A stretch of 64,000 nt of DNA, from the NCBI RefSeq assembly GCF_002094855.1, contig NZ_ARYN01000012.1, forward strand, positions 1 to 64,000. The letters run 5' to 3'. The notes under the pieces were generated by a model. It was given only the letters and a program-made list of their open reading frames with translations, had not been told where the DNA came from and did no database searches. Both the position numbers and the translations under genes were made by a program. The stretch is from Zunongwangia atlantica 22II14-10F7 (GTDB taxonomy: Bacteria; Bacteroidota; Bacteroidia; Flavobacteriales; Flavobacteriaceae). Shown in pieces: positions 9,078-18,509 of this stretch. Position 1 is the stretch's first letter, and every line of letters begins with the position of its first letter.

Positions 9078-10631
9078 TTATAAATCGAATTTGATTCCTT
9101 GTGCTAAAGGTAATTCTGTGGTGTAATTAATTGTATTGGTTTGTCTACGCATATAGACTTTCCAGGCATCAGAGCCAGATTCACGACCACCACCGGTTTC
9201 TTTTTCACCACCAAAAGCGCCACCAATTTCAGCTCCGGAAGTTCCAATATTTACATTGGCAATTCCACAATCTGAGCCTTCAACCGATAAGAAACGTTCG
9301 GCTTCTCGTAAATTATTCGTCATAATTGCTGAAGAAAGTCCCTGGCGAACGCCGTTTTGTAATTCTAGCGCGTTGCTCACATCACCTTTATACTTCATAA
9401 TATAAAGCACGGGTGCAAAAGTTTCGTGTTGAACGATCTCAAAATGATTTTCAGCTTCAGCAATTGCAGGCTTTACATAGCAACCACTTTCGTAACCTTC
9501 ACCTTCTAAAACGCCACCTTCTACTAAAACTTTTCCGCCTTCTTCAACAACTTTTTCTAAAGCAGCCTGGTAATTTTTCACCGCATCTTTATCGATAAGC
9601 GGCCCAACGTGATTATTTTCATCTAACGGATTCCCGATCTTAATTTGCTGGTAAGCATCTACGATCGCATTTTTTACCTTCTCATAAACATCTTCGTGCA
9701 CAATTAATCTTCGCGTAGACGTGCAACGCTGTCCGCAAGTTCCTACCGCTCCAAAAACCGCTCCGATCACCGTATTTTTAATATTCGCATCTGGAGTGAC
9801 GATAATGGCGTTATTTCCGCCTAATTCTAAAAGTGATTTTCCTAAACGACCGGCTACTTCTTTCGCTACTGTTTTTCCCATTCTGGTAGATCCTGTTGCA
9901 GATATTAGCGGAATTCGCTCATCTTTGGTCATCAACTCGCCTACTTTATAATCGCCGGTGATCAAACAGGAAATACCTTCTGGCACTCCGTTTTCAGAAA
10001 ACACGCGAGCAGCGATATTCTGGCAAGCTACTGAGGTAAGCGGAGTTTTCTCTGAACCTTTCCAGATACAAGCATCACCACAAACCCAGGCTAAAGCGGT
10101 ATTCCACGACCAAACCGCTACCGGAAAGTTAAACGCTGAAATGATCCCAACCACGCCAAGCGGATGGTATTGCTCGTACATTCTGTGTCCGGGACGTTCA
10201 GAATGCATCGTTAAACCGTGTAATTGTCTTGATAATCCTACCGCAAAATCACAGATATCGATCATCTCCTGAACTTCGCCTAAACCTTCCTGATACGATT
10301 TTCCCATTTCGTAAGAAACCAGTTTTCCCAGTGGTTCTTTTAGTCGGCGTAATTCGTCATTAAATTTTCTAACAATTTCGCCTCGTTGCGGAGCCGGCAT
10401 TGTACGCCATTTCTTAAAGCCATTTTCTGCCGTTGTGATCACTTTCTCGTAATCTTCAGGCGTGGTGGCTTTTACTTTTCCTATCAAAGCTCCATCAACT
10501 GGAGAATAAGATTCGATAATTTCTCCGTTAGAAAAGAAATCTTTCCCGGTCGAAGTTCCGTTGTTTATATCTTGAAGCCCTAATTCTTCTAAAGCTTTAT
10601 CAATTCCAAAATCTTTTGCGATTTGACTCAT
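9078..10631 (-). CDS. ALDH7-type aldehyde dehydrogenase
   Basis: A 517-residue NAD(P)-dependent aldehyde dehydrogenase of the antiquitin/ALDH7 branch. Seen: SLLELGGNNAI with the general-base Glu, VGTCGQRCTSTRRL with the catalytic Cys in QRC, the cofactor motif SATGSTRMGK, and a C-terminal GGGRESGSDAWKVYMRRQT that is typical of piperideine-6-carboxylate/aminoadipate semialdehyde dehydrogenases. That suggests oxidation of 2-aminoadipate semialdehyde in lysine breakdown. The neighbour upstream is 3-hydroxyanthranilate dioxygenase, so it could instead oxidise 2-aminomuconate semialdehyde; family resemblance favours the lysine role, gene order the tryptophan role. Confidence 0.88.
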   Translation of the reverse strand: MSQIAKDFGIDKALEELGLQDINNGTSTGKDFFSNGEIIESYSPVDGALIGKVKATTPEDYEKVITTAENGFKKWRTMPAPQRGEIVRKFNDELRRLKEPLGKLVSYEMGKSYQEGLGEVQEMIDICDFAVGLSRQLHGLTMHSERPGHRMYEQYHPLGVVGIISAFNFPVAVWSWNTALAWVCGDACIWKGSEKTPLTSVACQNIAARVFSENGVPEGISCLITGDYKVGELMTKDERIPLISATGSTRMGKTVAKEVAGRLGKSLLELGGNNAIIVTPDANIKNTVIGAVFGAVGTCGQRCTSTRRLIVHEDVYEKVKNAIVDAYQQIKIGNPLDENNHVGPLIDKDAVKNYQAALEKVVEEGGKVLVEGGVLEGEGYESGCYVKPAIAEAENHFEIVQHETFAPVLYIMKYKGDVSNALELQNGVRQGLSSAIMTNNLREAERFLSVEGSDCGIANVNIGTSGAEIGGAFGGEKETGGGRESGSDAWKVYMRRQTNTINYTTELPLAQGIKFDL

Positions 10632-10664
10632 TTCGTGTTTTGTGTAGTTTGTTTGTTCCTTTGC

Positions 10665-11207
10665 TTAATCTTCATCTGCCACAAAACGAGGATCGGTTGG
10701 CATTACCTCACCACAATTATCGCAGGTTCTTAAGTCTTCACTAGCATAAAAGTCTTTAAAGTGTTTTAAAAAGTCCTTTTCGATATCTTCTAGTGGAAAA
10801 TAAACTTCGTGCAATTTATGGTTACAATTATCGCAAAACCATAACAAACCATCTTCACCCGGCAAATCCACTCGTTTACGCTCTATCACCAATCCCAGAG
10901 AATTTTCGTGACGAACTGGCGAATGTGGTACTTTAGCCGGATTCAAATACATATCCCCAGGCCCCAATTTCATGGTTTTTTTCACACCTTCATCCTGAAC
11001 ATGAACTTCGATATTCCCTTCCAGCTGGTAAAATAATTCTTCGGTTTCATTATAATGATAATCCTTTCTGGCATTTGGCCCGGCAACGATCATCACGATA
11101 TAATCCTCTGCATCTCTGTATAAATTTCGGTTTCCAACCGGTGGTTTTAACGTATCGCGGTTCTCTTCGATCCACTTGGTAAGATTAAAAGGTTTAGCTA
11201 CAGCCAT
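10665..11207 (-). CDS. nbaC: 3-hydroxyanthranilate 3,4-dioxygenase
   Basis: A 180-residue cupin dioxygenase that opens the ring of 3-hydroxyanthranilate, giving aminocarboxymuconate semialdehyde, on the route from tryptophan to quinolinate/NAD or to full breakdown. I start it at MAVAKPFNLTKW (ATG complement ending at 11207), as in the family, not at the in-frame start at 11246. Metal ligands are in YHYNETEELFYQLEG and the later HSPVRHENS. The C-terminus has the bacterial rubredoxin-like iron site, CDNCNHK and CDNCGEVMPTDPRF. No kynureninase, kynurenine monooxygenase or ACMS decarboxylase lies in the window, so the pathway is scattered. It is 33 bases upstream of the dehydrogenase, likely one transcript. 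Confidence 0.94.
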   Translation of the reverse strand: MAVAKPFNLTKWIEENRDTLKPPVGNRNLYRDAEDYIVMIVAGPNARKDYHYNETEELFYQLEGNIEVHVQDEGVKKTMKLGPGDMYLNPAKVPHSPVRHENSLGLVIERKRVDLPGEDGLLWFCDNCNHKLHEVYFPLEDIEKDFLKHFKDFYASEDLRTCDNCGEVMPTDPRFVADED

Positions 11208-11355
11208 AATATAATTTTTGAACCTAAAATTAAACAATATGAACAAAAGAAACCCAAGAATCGATAAATATCTGGCGCTTTACTATGGCTAAGATTGGGC
11301 GATTTCAGGATGATTTTTAGAAACGCTATAAGTATATATTGTATTATACTAATTA

Positions 11356-11465
11356 GGGCGTTTGGCCAAAATCACTGCGTTTTTTTGGCCACCGTGCTAT
11401 CCGTTGCAAGTCCGCAGCGCCAAAAAAGGCGCTTTACGGGCTTTTCACTGCTATCACTAACGCAG
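11356..11465 (+). repeat. Flavobacterial intergenic repeat element, copy 1
   Basis: A GC-richer block between two genes that begins GGGCGTT, contains a GCGCCAAAAAAGGCGC hairpin and a TTTACGGGCTTTTCACTG stretch, and ends in TAACGC. A second element at 50962-51044 on the minus strand has the same ends and the same GGGCTTTaC core. I recognise this as the kind of dispersed non-coding repeat common in Bacteroidota genomes. No open frame crosses it. Confidence 0.55.
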
Positions 11466-11521
11466 TTTTAAAGATTTCAATTAATTTATATAACTTCAGG
11501 CCATCTAAACTCTAATATTCG

Positions 11522-12598
11522 ATGAAAAAACTACTTCTTCTTTTTAGCATTTTCACCTTTATTTCTTGCGGAGAAACTTCAGAAAAAGAAAGTGCTACTT
11601 CTTCAACTTCCGAAGAAAACACAACCGAAAATACAAATGACAGTATTCCTAATTTTGGAATTGTAATTCATGGCGGTGCCGGTACGATCCTTAAAAAAAA
11701 CATGACCGATTCTCTTGAAAAAGCATACAAAGTAAAACTTGAAGAGGCCATAAGAACAGGTCACGAAATTTTAGCAAATGGTGGGACAGCGATCGAAGCA
11801 GTACAACGAACTATAAATGTGATGGAAGATTCGCCATTGTTCAATTCAGCCAAAGGGGCGGTTTTTGCGAATGACGAAACCAACCAGCTGGATGCTTCGA
11901 TCATGGATGGAGAAACTTTAAATGCCGGTGCAGTCGCTGGAGTTTCGAATGTGAAAAATCCTATCAACCTGGCTTATGAAGTAATGGAAAACTCTGAACA
12001 TGTATTGCTTGCCGGGAAAGGAGCTGAGGAATTTGCCGCGCAACGCGGACTAGAAATCGTTGATCCCAGCTACTTTTATACTGAAAATCGATTTAAAAGT
12101 TTACAACGTGTAAAAGAGCGCGAAGCCGAAAAAGCAGGAAATAAAACAGCTGCCAATTACGATAGTTTTATAAAAGACTCGAAGTTTGGAACTGTAGGTT
12201 GTGCTGCTTTGGATAAAAATGGAAATCTTGCAGCGGGAACTTCTACCGGCGGGATGACCAATAAAAAATGGAATAGAATTGGCGATTCTCCCATCATAGG
12301 CGCCGGAACATATGCTAACAATGCAACCTGTGCGGTATCGTCTACCGGTTGGGGAGAATTTTTTATACGTGGCGTGGTAGCTTACGATATTTCAGCATTA
12401 ATGGAATATAAAGGACTAAGTTTACAGGAAGCGGCTGCGGAAGTTATTCAGAAAAAAGTACCAGAAATGGGCGGCGATGGCGGAATCGTAGCCATAGATC
12501 ACGATGGTAATGTAGCCATGGAATTTAATACCGCCGGGATGTACCGAGCGACGATGAATAAAAAAGGTGAATTAAAAATTGGTATTTACGGTGAATAA
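11522..12598 (+). CDS. Exported isoaspartyl peptidase/L-asparaginase
   Basis: A 358-residue Ntn hydrolase precursor (IaaA/EcAIII, plant-type asparaginase). The N-terminus is a lipoprotein signal with Cys16 in FTFISCGE, followed by a Ser/Thr/Glu-rich linker, so the enzyme is likely anchored in the envelope. The catalytic Thr is Thr224 in KFGTVGCAAL, where autocleavage makes alpha and beta chains; GTSTGGMTNKKWNRIGDSP and GAGTYANN are the substrate-binding pieces. It releases aspartate from isoaspartyl dipeptides or asparagine. The gene stands alone, with a strong terminator after it. Confidence 0.93.
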   Translation: MKKLLLLFSIFTFISCGETSEKESATSSTSEENTTENTNDSIPNFGIVIHGGAGTILKKNMTDSLEKAYKVKLEEAIRTGHEILANGGTAIEAVQRTINVMEDSPLFNSAKGAVFANDETNQLDASIMDGETLNAGAVAGVSNVKNPINLAYEVMENSEHVLLAGKGAEEFAAQRGLEIVDPSYFYTENRFKSLQRVKEREAEKAGNKTAANYDSFIKDSKFGTVGCAALDKNGNLAAGTSTGGMTNKKWNRIGDSPIIGAGTYANNATCAVSSTGWGEFFIRGVVAYDISALMEYKGLSLQEAAAEVIQKKVPEMGGDGGIVAIDHDGNVAMEFNTAGMYRATMNKKGELKIGIYGE

Positions 12599-12623
12599 TT
12601 TCAGTTTAAAAGATATAGATTTA

Positions 12624-12655
12624 AAAGCCCTGTTTTTTTGACAGGGCTTTTTTAT
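12624..12655 (+). terminator. Intrinsic terminator of the asparaginase gene
   Basis: AAAGCCCTGT (12624-12633) pairs perfectly with ACAGGGCTTT (12641-12650) and runs into TTTATTT. Confidence 0.88.
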
Positions 12656-12793
12656 TTGTTAAAGCAAAGCTCTAAATAATATGAACTTCTAAATTTGCAA
12701 AACCGCTCTAAAAGTTTTTAGTCTGAAAATTTCAAAAATCGGTTTTCTGTCCAATTGCTTTAAGACCTGTATTTATAGATAAATCCCTGTTTT

Positions 12794-13621
12794 ATGAAAC
12801 TTTTCTATTCAGCAATAATTTGCCTTTTTCTGCTTCCTTCTGTTTATGCGCAACGACTTACAAAAGAAGAACTACAGGATAGTGTAAAGACGATTCCATC
12901 TTTCACCATTCATAAAGACAATTATTTTATTACCGGCGTTCCTACTCATACCGGAATTAGCAAAAAGACTGCAGATGCTAAATACCAGGTAAGTTTTAAG
13001 CAATTGCTTTTCAGAAAAAAAGTGCCGCAGGATTCGTATTTATTTTTGAAATATACCCAAAAGGCTTTCTGGAATATCTACGAATTTTCCAGCCCTTTTG
13101 AAGAAATAAATTTTAATCCTGGGATTGCGTATTCTAAATATTTCTACGACAAATCTAATAAAGTGAACTCTTTGGCTACTCTGGCTTTAGAGCACGAATC
13201 GAATGGTCGCGACAGTATTTATTCGCGTAGCTGGAATTTTGTTTCTTTAGAATATCACAAATCAATTTCAAAAAAACTTGTAGCCGGAGTGAAAGCCTGG
13301 TTGCCTTTTTACTACAAAGAGAGTAATCCAGATCTAATGGATTACTCTGGATACGGCCAACTGAATTTTGATTATGAATTTATTCCTAACAAGCTTTATG
13401 CTCAGCTTATGCTTCAAAAAGGTTTGTCTTGGGATTGGAAAGGTGCTGCCAGGCCACGATTATTGTACAATCCATTTAACAGCGTAAACCAGTTTATCAT
13501 TTTAGAATGGTTTACCGGTTATGATGAAAACTTAATTGAATACAATCAATATCGAAGCATGATAAGGATTGGCTTTTTATTAAGAAGCAACGAACTTGAT
13601 TTTTTGCGATCTAAAAATTAA
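12794..13621 (+). CDS. pldA: Outer membrane phospholipase A
   Basis: A 275-residue outer membrane beta-barrel with signal peptide (cleavage after SVYAQ). The stretch EHESNGRDSIYSRSWN carries the catalytic triad His134, Ser136 and Asn148 in exactly the spacing of E. coli OMPLA (His142, Ser144, Asn156). It hydrolyses phospholipids that reach the outer leaflet and so protects barrier function. Alternating hydrophobic residues, for example LMLQKGLSWDWKG, fit a 12-strand barrel. It lies directly before a drug efflux operon but has its own spacing of 75 bases to the regulator gene, with a promoter in between. Confidence 0.93.
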   Translation: MKLFYSAIICLFLLPSVYAQRLTKEELQDSVKTIPSFTIHKDNYFITGVPTHTGISKKTADAKYQVSFKQLLFRKKVPQDSYLFLKYTQKAFWNIYEFSSPFEEINFNPGIAYSKYFYDKSNKVNSLATLALEHESNGRDSIYSRSWNFVSLEYHKSISKKLVAGVKAWLPFYYKESNPDLMDYSGYGQLNFDYEFIPNKLYAQLMLQKGLSWDWKGAARPRLLYNPFNSVNQFIILEWFTGYDENLIEYNQYRSMIRIGFLLRSNELDFLRSKN

Positions 13622-13645
13622 TTAACATTTTTTTAAGTTTGTTTA

Positions 13646-13677
13646 GTTCGGTATTTCCCGAACCAATCATACCTTTG
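13646..13677 (+). promoter_or_regulatory. Promoter and palindromic operator of the RND operon
   Basis: TACCTTTG (13670-13677) matches the TAnnTTTG -7 box and ends 19 bases before the ATG at 13697. Just upstream, the perfect inverted repeat GTTCGG-N6-CCGAAC (13646-13663) covers the place where the -33 box should be. A repressor bound there would block RNA polymerase. The first gene of the operon encodes a GbsR/MarR-type winged-helix protein, so autoregulation is likely. Confidence 0.6.
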
Positions 13678-13696
13678 CGCTTTTAAATTTTGAATT

Positions 13697-14176
13697 ATGA
13701 GTTGTTGTTCAGAAGAAAAAAGCAAGTTAATTGAAGAAATAGGTGTTCGCTTTGAGCAGGTGCATCAACTTGCGCCATTAGCGGCAAGGATCTATGCTAT
13801 AATGATTCTTTCTCCAAAAGACGGTCACACTTTCGATGAGATATTAAGTATTACAAGTGCAAGTAAAAGTTCTGTCTCAACTCATCTTAATCATCTTTTA
13901 CAACTTAAAAAAGTAGAATATTTCACTAAACCTGGTGATCGTAAAAGATATTTTAGAGCCAGCACTTATTATTTGAAAAACACTCTGGAAGAATATCATG
14001 TAAATATATCAGACGAAATAAAACTAATAGATAAGATCATAAACTTCAATAAAACGAATAATACTCAGAAATTTCAGAATACAGGGCAAATTGCACTGCT
14101 ATTCAGAGAGTATTTAGAGTCTCAAAAAGTGAATATTGAGAACGTAATTAACAAAATGTCTAAAATAGAAATCTAA
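13697..14176 (+). CDS. GbsR/MarR-family transcriptional regulator
   Basis: A 159-residue winged-helix regulator. The DNA-binding part is about 35-90: FDEILSITSASKSSVSTHLN is the helix-turn-helix and GDRKRYFRAST the wing. The N-terminus has an uncommon CC pair (MSCCSEE), and helices after residue 100 should form the dimer interface. The product leads an RND efflux operon, the gene order seen for local repressors of multidrug pumps. Its operator is probably the palindrome at 13646-13663. Confidence 0.9.
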   Translation: MSCCSEEKSKLIEEIGVRFEQVHQLAPLAARIYAIMILSPKDGHTFDEILSITSASKSSVSTHLNHLLQLKKVEYFTKPGDRKRYFRASTYYLKNTLEEYHVNISDEIKLIDKIINFNKTNNTQKFQNTGQIALLFREYLESQKVNIENVINKMSKIEI

Positions 14177-14203
14177 TAATCCTTTACCCCTAATTATTTA
14201 ATA

Positions 14204-15337
14204 ATGAGAACAATTAAAACTTATATTGGTCTTGCCGCGGGAGTTCTTATGCTCATTTCATGCGGAGATGATAAATCGAACCAACAACAGGCACAGCAAG
14301 CTCAACAACAAGCACAGCCATTTCCTGTAATAAAAATCACTACTAAAACCGTAACGGGATATAACTCGTTTCCAACCAGAATCGAAGGTATTGTAAATAG
14401 TGATGTAAGAGCAAAAGTACAGGGATACATTCAGGAAGTACTTGTAGATGAAGGTGAGAAAGTGAGAAAAGGCCAGGCTCTTTTCAAGCTAGAAACCCAA
14501 TCCCTAACTCAAGATGCCAATGCTGCAAAAGCAAGCGTTAATGCTGCACAGGTTGAAGTAGATCGTTTAGCTCCACTAGTAGAGAAAGATATTATTAGTG
14601 AAGTGCAGTTAGAAACTGCTAAAGCCCAGTTAGAACAAGCCAAAAGTCAATACGAAAGTATCACGGCTAATATTGGTTATGCTACGGTAAAAAGCCCGGT
14701 AGATGGTTATGTTGGCTCTATTCGTTTAAGACAGGGAACACTTGTTGGCCCTAACGATACCACCCCGCTTACTACAGTTTCTGATATCGAACAGGTTTAC
14801 GCTTATTTCTCGATGAACGAATCTGATTATTTAAACTTTATTCAATCTACTGAAGGAGATACAAGACAGGAAAAAGTAAATAACTTCCCTGAAGTTTCTT
14901 TGGTTTTAACTAACGGAGAGACCTATGAAGAAAAAGGAAAGATACAAACGGTTACTGGCCAGGTTAATCAAAACACTGGTACTGTAAGCTTCAGAGCTAT
15001 TTTTGATAATCCAAACCAACTTATCTCTAACGGTAACAGTGGTACTATAAAAATCCCGGTAACTTACGAAGATGCAACGGTAGTACCACAAAACTCTACT
15101 TTCGAGCAACAAGGAAAGGTTTTAGCATATAAAGTAGGCGAAGGCAATAAAGTGGAATCTACAGGAGTAGAAACAAAAGCTGCTATTGGCAACCTTTACG
15201 TAGTTAAATCTGGACTAAAAGAAGGTGATCAAATTGTAGCAAAAGGTGCTGGTAAATTAAGACCAGGAGCTCAAATCCAACCTCAGGAAGTTCCTTTTGA
15301 CAGTATCGCTAAACCAGTAGATCAATTATTTCAATAA
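14204..15337 (+). CDS. RND efflux periplasmic adaptor (AcrA-like lipoprotein)
   Basis: A 377-residue adaptor with a lipoprotein signal (LLxSC-like, Cys20 in MLISCGDD) followed by a Gln-rich linker. The lipoyl halves are YIQEVLVDEGEKVRKGQAL and SPVDGYVGSIRLRQGTLV, separated by a short coiled coil; beta-barrel and membrane-proximal domains follow. It joins the inner membrane RND pump to the outer membrane channel. The gene begins 27 bases after the regulator and 18 bases before the pump. Confidence 0.95.
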   Translation: MRTIKTYIGLAAGVLMLISCGDDKSNQQQAQQAQQQAQPFPVIKITTKTVTGYNSFPTRIEGIVNSDVRAKVQGYIQEVLVDEGEKVRKGQALFKLETQSLTQDANAAKASVNAAQVEVDRLAPLVEKDIISEVQLETAKAQLEQAKSQYESITANIGYATVKSPVDGYVGSIRLRQGTLVGPNDTTPLTTVSDIEQVYAYFSMNESDYLNFIQSTEGDTRQEKVNNFPEVSLVLTNGETYEEKGKIQTVTGQVNQNTGTVSFRAIFDNPNQLISNGNSGTIKIPVTYEDATVVPQNSTFEQQGKVLAYKVGEGNKVESTGVETKAAIGNLYVVKSGLKEGDQIVAKGAGKLRPGAQIQPQEVPFDSIAKPVDQLFQ

Positions 15338-15355
15338 TCCTTAGATAATAAGAAA

Positions 15356-18300
15356 ATGCTTAAAACTTTTATAGAAAGGCCCGTCCTCTCTACAGTGATA
15401 TCTATTATCATTGTTATTTTAGGGGTTCTTGGGCTTAGCAATTTACCCGTAGAGCAATACCCAGATATTGCTCCACCAACAGTGCAGGTTACCGCAAACT
15501 TTACAGGAGCCAGTGCAGAAACTATTCTGGAAAGTGTTATTATCCCTATTGAAGAGCAAATTAATGGGGTAGAGGGAATGACTTATATTACTTCTACAGC
15601 AACAAATAACGGTACTGCAGAGATCACTGTTTATTTTGACCAGAACACCGACCCTGATATCGATGCGGTAAACGTACAAAACAGGGTTGCATTAGCAAAC
15701 CCGCTGCTACCACAAGAGGTAACACAGGCTGGGGTTGTAACTCAAAAGAGACAAACTAGTTCTTTAATGTTCCTGTCTTTTTATTCTACAAACCCAGATT
15801 ACGACGCTACCTTTATTAATAACTACCTTAATATTAACGTAGTTCCTGAATTTAAAAGGGTAAGTGGTGTTGGTGATGTTAACGTATTCTCTCGCCAGGA
15901 TTACGCCATGAGAATTTGGTTAAATCCTGATAAGCTTGCTAACTACAACCTGGTTCCTGCAGATGTTACTGCTGCTCTTAACGAACAGAGTTTAGAAGCA
16001 GCAGCTGGTACACTTGGACAGAACAATGGGGAGACCTTTTCTTACACCATTAAATATCCAGGGCGTTACAAAGAAGAAGGCCAATACGAGGATATTATTA
16101 TAAAAGCTCTTGGAAATGGAGAGTTTTTAAGACTTAAAGATGTTGCTGAAATTCAGTTGGATGCACAGAACTATCAGGTGAATTCCAGAACATTAGGACA
16201 TCCTAGTGTAAGTATGGCAATTTACCAAACTAAAGGTTCTAATGCTCAGGAAATTATTGAAAACATAAAATCCAGAATGGAAGAACTTAAACAGGATTTC
16301 CCAGAGGGAATGGATGTTTTTATTCCGTTTGATACAAATGAATTTTTAAATGCTTCTATCGATAAAGTAGTACATACCTTATTCGAAGCTTTTATTCTGG
16401 TATTTGTGGTGGTATTTATTTTCCTTCAGGATTTTAGATCTACACTTATTCCTGCTATAGCTGTACCGGTTTCTATTGTAGGTACATTTTTCTTCCTTAA
16501 CCTTTTTGGATATTCGATAAACCTGCTAACACTTTTCGCACTTGTACTGGCTATTGGTATTGTTGTAGATGATGCGATTGTGGTAGTCGAGGCTGTACAC
16601 GCCAAAATTGATGAAGGTGCCAAAGATGCTCAAAAAGCAACTATAGATGCGATGCACGAAATTTCTGGTGCGATTGTATCTATTACCTTAGTAATGGCAG
16701 CGGTATTTATTCCGGTAACATTTATTACGGGACCAACCGGGGTTTTCTATGAGCAGTTTGGTATCACCTTAATTGTTTCGATCTTTATCTCTGCAGTAAA
16801 CGCTTTAACGCTAAGTCCCGCACTTTGTGCTCTTTTCTTAAAGCCGCATGATGAGCATGAAGATCATAAAAAGAAAAATTTCTTACAGCGTTTCTATGCT
16901 GCGTTTAACCGTGGATTTAATGCTACAATCAATCGTTACGGAAAATCATTACACTTCCTTTATAAACATAAGTGGATCACGGCTGTGATCTTAATCCTTT
17001 CAGCGGTTGGAATATGGTGGACAGCCTCCACAACTCCAACAGGTTTCGTACCTAATGAGGATAGAGGTATTGTATTTGCCAATGTTGAATTACCTGCTGG
17101 TTCTTCTTTAGATAAAACGAATCAGATCACTGGCGAACTTTATAACAAAGTAAAAGACCTACCAGGAATTGAAGGACTTAACATGGTAGATGGTTTTAGT
17201 TTATTGAATGGACAAGGTAGTAACTATGCTCTTGGATTTATTAAACTAGAAGATTGGAGTAAAAGAGGGGAAGATTCTCTATCTGCAGATGCAATAACTG
17301 GTAAGTTATTTGGTATTGCTGCTACTATTCCAGATGCGAATATTATTTTCTTTGCTCCACCAAGTATTCCAGGATTTAGTGCTTCTTCTGGTGTAGAAGT
17401 TAACCTTCTGGATCGATCTGGAGGTAATTTTAAAGATCTTGACCAGGCGAATCAGGAATTTATGCAGAACATTATGTCTCATCCAGAGGTACAATATGCG
17501 CAATCTGCATTTAATACCAATTACCCGCAATATCAAATGGATATCAATATTCCATTAGCGAAACAAACCGGAGTTACGATTAGTGACATCTTTGCAACCA
17601 TTCAGGGATATGTTGGTGGTATTTATGCTGCCGATTTCTCTAGATTTGGTAAACAATATCGTGTATACATTCAGGCATATCCGGAAGAGCGTGCAGATAA
17701 AGACGATCTAAACAAAATGTTTATTCGTACCAATACTGGTGATATGTCTCCGCTTAGTGAGTATGTAAGTTTAGAAAGAGTTTACGGGCCACAATCTGTA
17801 ACAAGATTCAACCTGTTTAATTCGACTAAGCTAAACGTTGCGATGAACCCAGGATTTAGTTCTGGAGACGGTATATCTATTGTTGAACAGGAGGCTTCTA
17901 AACTAGCGAACAACTATGATATTGCTTATTCAGGATTAACACGTGAAGAAGTTAGTGCAGGTAGCCAGACGGTAATGATCTTTATCTTATGTGTGGTATT
18001 TGTTTACTTCCTGCTTTCAGCACAGTACGAAAGTTACCTGTTACCATTCTCTGTACTTTTATCCTTACCTCTAGGTATTTTTGGAGCTTATTTTAGTACT
18101 AAGATAATGGGGCTTCAAAATAACATCTACTTCCAGATCGCCTTGATCATGCTAGTTGGATTATTAGCAAAGAATGCGATCCTTATTGTAGAATTTGCGA
18201 TACAACGACGTAAAAATGGTGAATCCATTGTAGATGCCGCTATCGATGGTGCAAAAGCCCGTTTACGTCCTATCCTAATGACCTCGTTTGCCTTTATCCT

Positions 18301-18496
18301 AGGACTTATGCCACTTGTACTGGCAAACGGAGTTGGTGCAGCAGGTAACCGTTCTATTGGTACCGGAGCTGTTGGTGGATTATTAATAGGAACAGTATTA
18401 GGGGTATTTGTGATCCCAATACTATTTATTCTATTCCAATGGCTTCAGGAGAAAGTTGGAAAAAAACCAGAAGCCGTAAAAAACACAGAATCTTAG
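15356..18496 (+). CDS. RND multidrug efflux permease (AcrB-like)
   Basis: A 1046-residue HAE1-type pump, full length for AcrB. It starts with the standard MLKTFIERPVLSTVISIIIV, has 12 membrane spans in two sets of six, and large periplasmic loops at about 30-335 and 560-870. The proton relay is the Asp pair in IGIVVDDAIVVVEAV, with the partner Lys in the second half. GFVPNEDRG and RPILMTSFAFILGL are further family marks. It exports drugs, detergents or bile-like compounds in exchange for protons. The substrate range is not visible. Confidence 0.96.
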   Translation: MLKTFIERPVLSTVISIIIVILGVLGLSNLPVEQYPDIAPPTVQVTANFTGASAETILESVIIPIEEQINGVEGMTYITSTATNNGTAEITVYFDQNTDPDIDAVNVQNRVALANPLLPQEVTQAGVVTQKRQTSSLMFLSFYSTNPDYDATFINNYLNINVVPEFKRVSGVGDVNVFSRQDYAMRIWLNPDKLANYNLVPADVTAALNEQSLEAAAGTLGQNNGETFSYTIKYPGRYKEEGQYEDIIIKALGNGEFLRLKDVAEIQLDAQNYQVNSRTLGHPSVSMAIYQTKGSNAQEIIENIKSRMEELKQDFPEGMDVFIPFDTNEFLNASIDKVVHTLFEAFILVFVVVFIFLQDFRSTLIPAIAVPVSIVGTFFFLNLFGYSINLLTLFALVLAIGIVVDDAIVVVEAVHAKIDEGAKDAQKATIDAMHEISGAIVSITLVMAAVFIPVTFITGPTGVFYEQFGITLIVSIFISAVNALTLSPALCALFLKPHDEHEDHKKKNFLQRFYAAFNRGFNATINRYGKSLHFLYKHKWITAVILILSAVGIWWTASTTPTGFVPNEDRGIVFANVELPAGSSLDKTNQITGELYNKVKDLPGIEGLNMVDGFSLLNGQGSNYALGFIKLEDWSKRGEDSLSADAITGKLFGIAATIPDANIIFFAPPSIPGFSASSGVEVNLLDRSGGNFKDLDQANQEFMQNIMSHPEVQYAQSAFNTNYPQYQMDINIPLAKQTGVTISDIFATIQGYVGGIYAADFSRFGKQYRVYIQAYPEERADKDDLNKMFIRTNTGDMSPLSEYVSLERVYGPQSVTRFNLFNSTKLNVAMNPGFSSGDGISIVEQEASKLANNYDIAYSGLTREEVSAGSQTVMIFILCVVFVYFLLSAQYESYLLPFSVLLSLPLGIFGAYFSTKIMGLQNNIYFQIALIMLVGLLAKNAILIVEFAIQRRKNGESIVDAAIDGAKARLRPILMTSFAFILGLMPLVLANGVGAAGNRSIGTGAVGGLLIGTVLGVFVIPILFILFQWLQEKVGKKPEAVKNTES

Positions 18497-18509
18497 AAAG
18501 CCATTACAA

